Assembly: GCA_020152595.1 (NCBI GenBank)
Contig: JAIGNY010003060.1
Coordinates: forward strand, 66,001-130,000
Source of the DNA: Chiridota heheva
Lineage: Eukaryota; Echinodermata; Holothuroidea; Apodida; Chiridotidae
Direction of reading: 5' to 3'
Length of the DNA: 64,000 nt
Translations under genes and position numbers: made by a program
Notes under the pieces: generated by a model
What the model was told of the DNA's origin: nothing
What the model saw: only the letters and a program-made list of their open reading frames with translations
Databases searched by the model: none
Shown: positions 1 through 64,000 of the stretch, piece after piece
Position numbering within the stretch: position 1 is the stretch's first letter
How the letters are laid out: the number at the start of each line of letters is the position of its first letter

Positions 1-1002
1 CGTCAACTCGTGACAACTGAATGGTAGGTATGAGAGTGTAATGTTACTCTTTATGTGAGTCATGTTCAAGCATCAACTCGTGACAAGTGAATGGTAGGTA
101 TGAGAGTGTAATGTCACTCTTTATGTCAGTCATGTTCAAGCATCAACTCGTGACAACTGAATGGTAGGTATGAGAGTGTAATGTCACTCTTTATGTAAGT
201 CATGTTCAAGCATCAACTCGTGACAACTGAATGGTAGGTATGAGAATGTAAAGTCACTCTTTACGTCAGTCATGTTCAAGCATCAACTCGTGACAACTGA
301 ATGGTAGGTATGAGAGTGTAATGTCACTCTTTACGTCAGTCATGTTCAAGCATCAACTCGTGACAACTGAATGGTAGGTATGAGAGTGTAATGTCACTCT
401 TTATGTAAGTCATGTTCAAGCATCAACTCGTGACAACTGAATGGTAGGTATGAGAATGTAAAGTCACTCTTTATGTCAGTCATGTTCAAGCATCAACTCG
501 TGACAACACAATGGTAGGTATGAGAGTGTAATGTCACTCTTTATGTCAGTCATGTTCAAGCATCAACTCGTGACAACCGAATGGTAGGTATGAGAGTGTA
601 ATGTCACTCTTTATGTCAGTCATGTTCAAGCATCAACTCGTGACAACACAATGGTAGGTATGAGAGTGTAATGTCACTCTTTATGTCAGTCATGTTCAAG
701 CATCAACTCGTGACAACTGAATGGTAGGTGAGAATGTAAAGTCACTCTTTATGTCAGTCATGTTCAAGCATCAACTTGTGACACTACAATGGTAGGTATG
801 AGAGTGTAATGTCACTCTTTATGTCAGTCATGTTCAAGCATCAACTCATGACAACTGAATGGTAGGTATGAGAATGTAAAGTCATGTCAGTCATGTTCAA
901 GCATCAACTCGTGACAACACAATGGTAGGTATGAGAGTGTAATGTCACTCTTTATGTCAGTCATGTTCAAGCATCAACTCATGACAACCGAATGGTAGGT
1001 AG
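1..1002. repeat. 70-bp tandem array running off the left edge
   Basis: About 14 units of CATCAACTCGTGACAACTGA + ATGGTAGGTATGAGAGTGTA + ATGTCACTCTTTATGTCAGT + CATGTTCAAG. Two unit variants (GAGAGTGTAATGTCACTC and GAGAATGTAAAGTCACTC) are interspersed. AGAGTG...CACTCT can form a hairpin in one variant. Confidence 0.97.
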
Positions 1003-1563
1003 ATAGATTGGGTGTTTTACATCCCTTTTTCAACCGCTACTGAAATGTTATCTAGTGATGTCCACAGTCAATACTTGAATGATTTATAAAGCACTGGTGA
1101 TTGGAACAAGATCTTGAAGTAGTATTTTTTAGTGGTGGATCCAGAGGGGGTCCAAGAGGTCCATTGCCAACTTGTCGAGTAGGCCTGGACAACTTATCGA
1201 GCCATTGCATTGAACTTTGTCAGGGAAGTCCTTATAAAGTATTTTATTCCATAAAAAGCATCTTAGGTATACAGCGAAGCTCCGCCACAACCCACCTCAG
1301 CCACACCCATCAATGAAATAACTAGGCAACCCATCGTGGAGTGGCGGACCACCTAAGGAGGAATTCCTAGTGCCACCACTGGTTTCTTTACATTTCTCTT
1401 TGTGCTTTAATCCTCTATCATATGACATATAGAGATATCTCACCACTAAGCTAGTCCAAAGATATGCTTCTCTGGATTACACAATTTAAAAAAAATTCAC
1501 TTCAAAACACAGTATTTTTTACAATTTCATGGATGTAAAACTCAAGAAAGAGTGGGTTTTTAC
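1003..1563. other. Intron sequence after exon x
   Basis: No gene seen. The part 1130-1375 starts GTGGTGGATCCAGAGGGGG and ends near CCACCACTGG, which looks like the border of a dispersed DNA element, but I cannot place it in a family. Confidence 0.5.
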
Positions 1564-62880
<61,317 letters not shown>

Positions 62881-62882
62881 CT

Positions 62883-63605
62883 AAAAATAAACAAAATTTT
62901 AATAAATGTACCATCCCCTATTTCATTCTTACCAGTCAATGACACATGAAGGCATTTATGAGATTGTCACAACACAATATGAAAAAGGGAAGTGTCCTGG
63001 TGCAAAATAGAAGATTACTACTAATATTGTTTTGGTTCTTATAATAAGCAACTCACACTGAAGTATCATTGCTCGCCAGTCAAATTCTCAGGCAGAAGCT
63101 CGAGATTAGCAGAAGAAACATGAATGGACAGGGACAGAAAGTGAATGAACTGTGAAATGTCTGTAGACATGCATATTTTGGCATATTTTGACATATTTCT
63201 AAATATTTGGTACATTGGCAGGTAGTATCAAAAGAGCTGAGATGGTTGAAACTACTAAAAAACCATGCAAACAGGAAACACTCACATCAATATTGGGTAA
63301 AAATTGCCCATTTATAGCATTTTAAAACTTGAATACCTAACTAGCATAGGTTGCACAAAACTTTGTGATCTCAGAATGGGACAACTACAATATTACTCAT
63401 ATTTATATTTTTATATTGAAATTGACTATAGTGAACAGGAACTTCGACTCCAATTTAGCAGTAGAAAGAAGGCTACAAGAGAACCTTTGATATTTAAAAT
63501 TTAAGAAAAAATTAAAGAAAATTATATTATAGAATTTTGGCTGTATTTCTTTTCATACATCATTACTTTTGTACATGCTGAAAGATCTTAAAAACTTTTT
63601 GATTT
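62883..63605. other. Intron sequence upstream of exon a
   Basis: The next upstream TMEM67 exon was not found with confidence; a 30-bp candidate at 63057-63086 was rejected. No other gene. Confidence 0.5.
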
Positions 63606-63611
63606 GTCATC

Positions 63612-64000
63612 ATCTGGTCCGGCATAACTTAAGAACTAGAAGTGCTATCATTACTAGGGATGCACTGGCTATCTGGTCCAGCAAAACTTAACGACGAGAA
63701 GTGCTATCGTTACTAGGGATGCACTGGATATCTGGTCCGGCATAACTTAACAACTAGAAGTGCTATCATTACTTGGGATGCACTGGATATCTGGTCCAGC
63801 ATAACTTAACTAGAAGTGCTATCATTACTAGGAATGCACTGGATATCTGGTTCGGCATAACTTAACAACTAGAAGTGTTATCGTTACTAGGGATGCACTG
63901 GATATCTGGTCTGGCATAACTTAACAACTAGAAGTGCTATCATTACTAGGGATGCACTGGATATCTGGTCCAGCATAACTTAACAACTAGAAGTGCTATC
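63612..64000. repeat. 59-bp tandem array running off the right edge
   Basis: More than six units of GGATATCTGGTCCGGCATAA + CTTAACAACTAGAAGTGCTA + TCATTACTAGGGATGCACT. Confidence 0.96.

Noticed and set aside
63057-63086. 30-bp candidate TMEM67 exon (FDWRAMILQ) with a gtgagt donor and phase fitting exon a
   Set aside because: Weak acceptor, very short, and no convincing similarity to the human sequence before the CELC motif.

Overview
The window is animal nuclear DNA: it is A+T-rich, intron-dominated and full of minisatellites. It is almost entirely the interior of one host gene on the minus strand. Twenty-four consecutive GT-AG exons (62880 down to 1564) translate, with every intron phase matching, into about 788 residues of meckelin (TMEM67/MKS3), the ciliary transition-zone membrane protein. 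The N-terminal part (signal peptide and first Cys-rich segment) lies beyond 64000 and the last C-terminal exons lie before position 1. The divergence from human meckelin, the DIRS, Tx1, L2/CR1-like and I-like retroelements and the minisatellite load suggest a marine invertebrate, possibly a deuterostome. I cannot name the species from sequence alone.

Two long introns each hold one DIRS-type tyrosine-recombinase retrotransposon. Element A (about 3117-10999) lies on the plus strand in the intron between the last two visible exons. Element B (about 24079-32183) lies on the minus strand, in the same sense as the gene, in the intron before the FFLE-coding exon. Both show the full DIRS terminal layout: inverted terminal repeats plus an internal complementary region that joins the complements of the two outer ends. 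B keeps gag (frameshifted), RT/RNase H (two in-frame TGA codons and an altered RNase H aspartate) and an intact tyrosine recombinase. A has lost most coding sequence and instead carries amplified leader/gag-start modules and arrays of short stem-loops, so it looks like a decayed or non-autonomous derivative.

The rest of the introns hold about 25 tandem arrays (unit 17-85 bp, 4 to about 78 copies), remnants of LINEs and SINEs, and one large palindromic MITE-like element. Several arrays grew out of identifiable sequence: an exon 5' splice site (47.2-47.6 kb), an exon 3' splice site (52.06-52.14 kb), a dispersed-repeat tail (43.1-44.9 kb) and LINE coding sequence (20.8-21.0 kb). One array (45.6-46.6 kb) repeats an exact AP-1 core every 22 bp. 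All long ORFs in the arrays are repeat artefacts.

I found no prokaryotic genes, CRISPR array, rRNA or convincing functional tRNA. The most unusual content is the pair of DIRS elements with complete termini, the coding-poor module-amplified element A, and minisatellites that duplicate splice sites of an essential ciliary gene.
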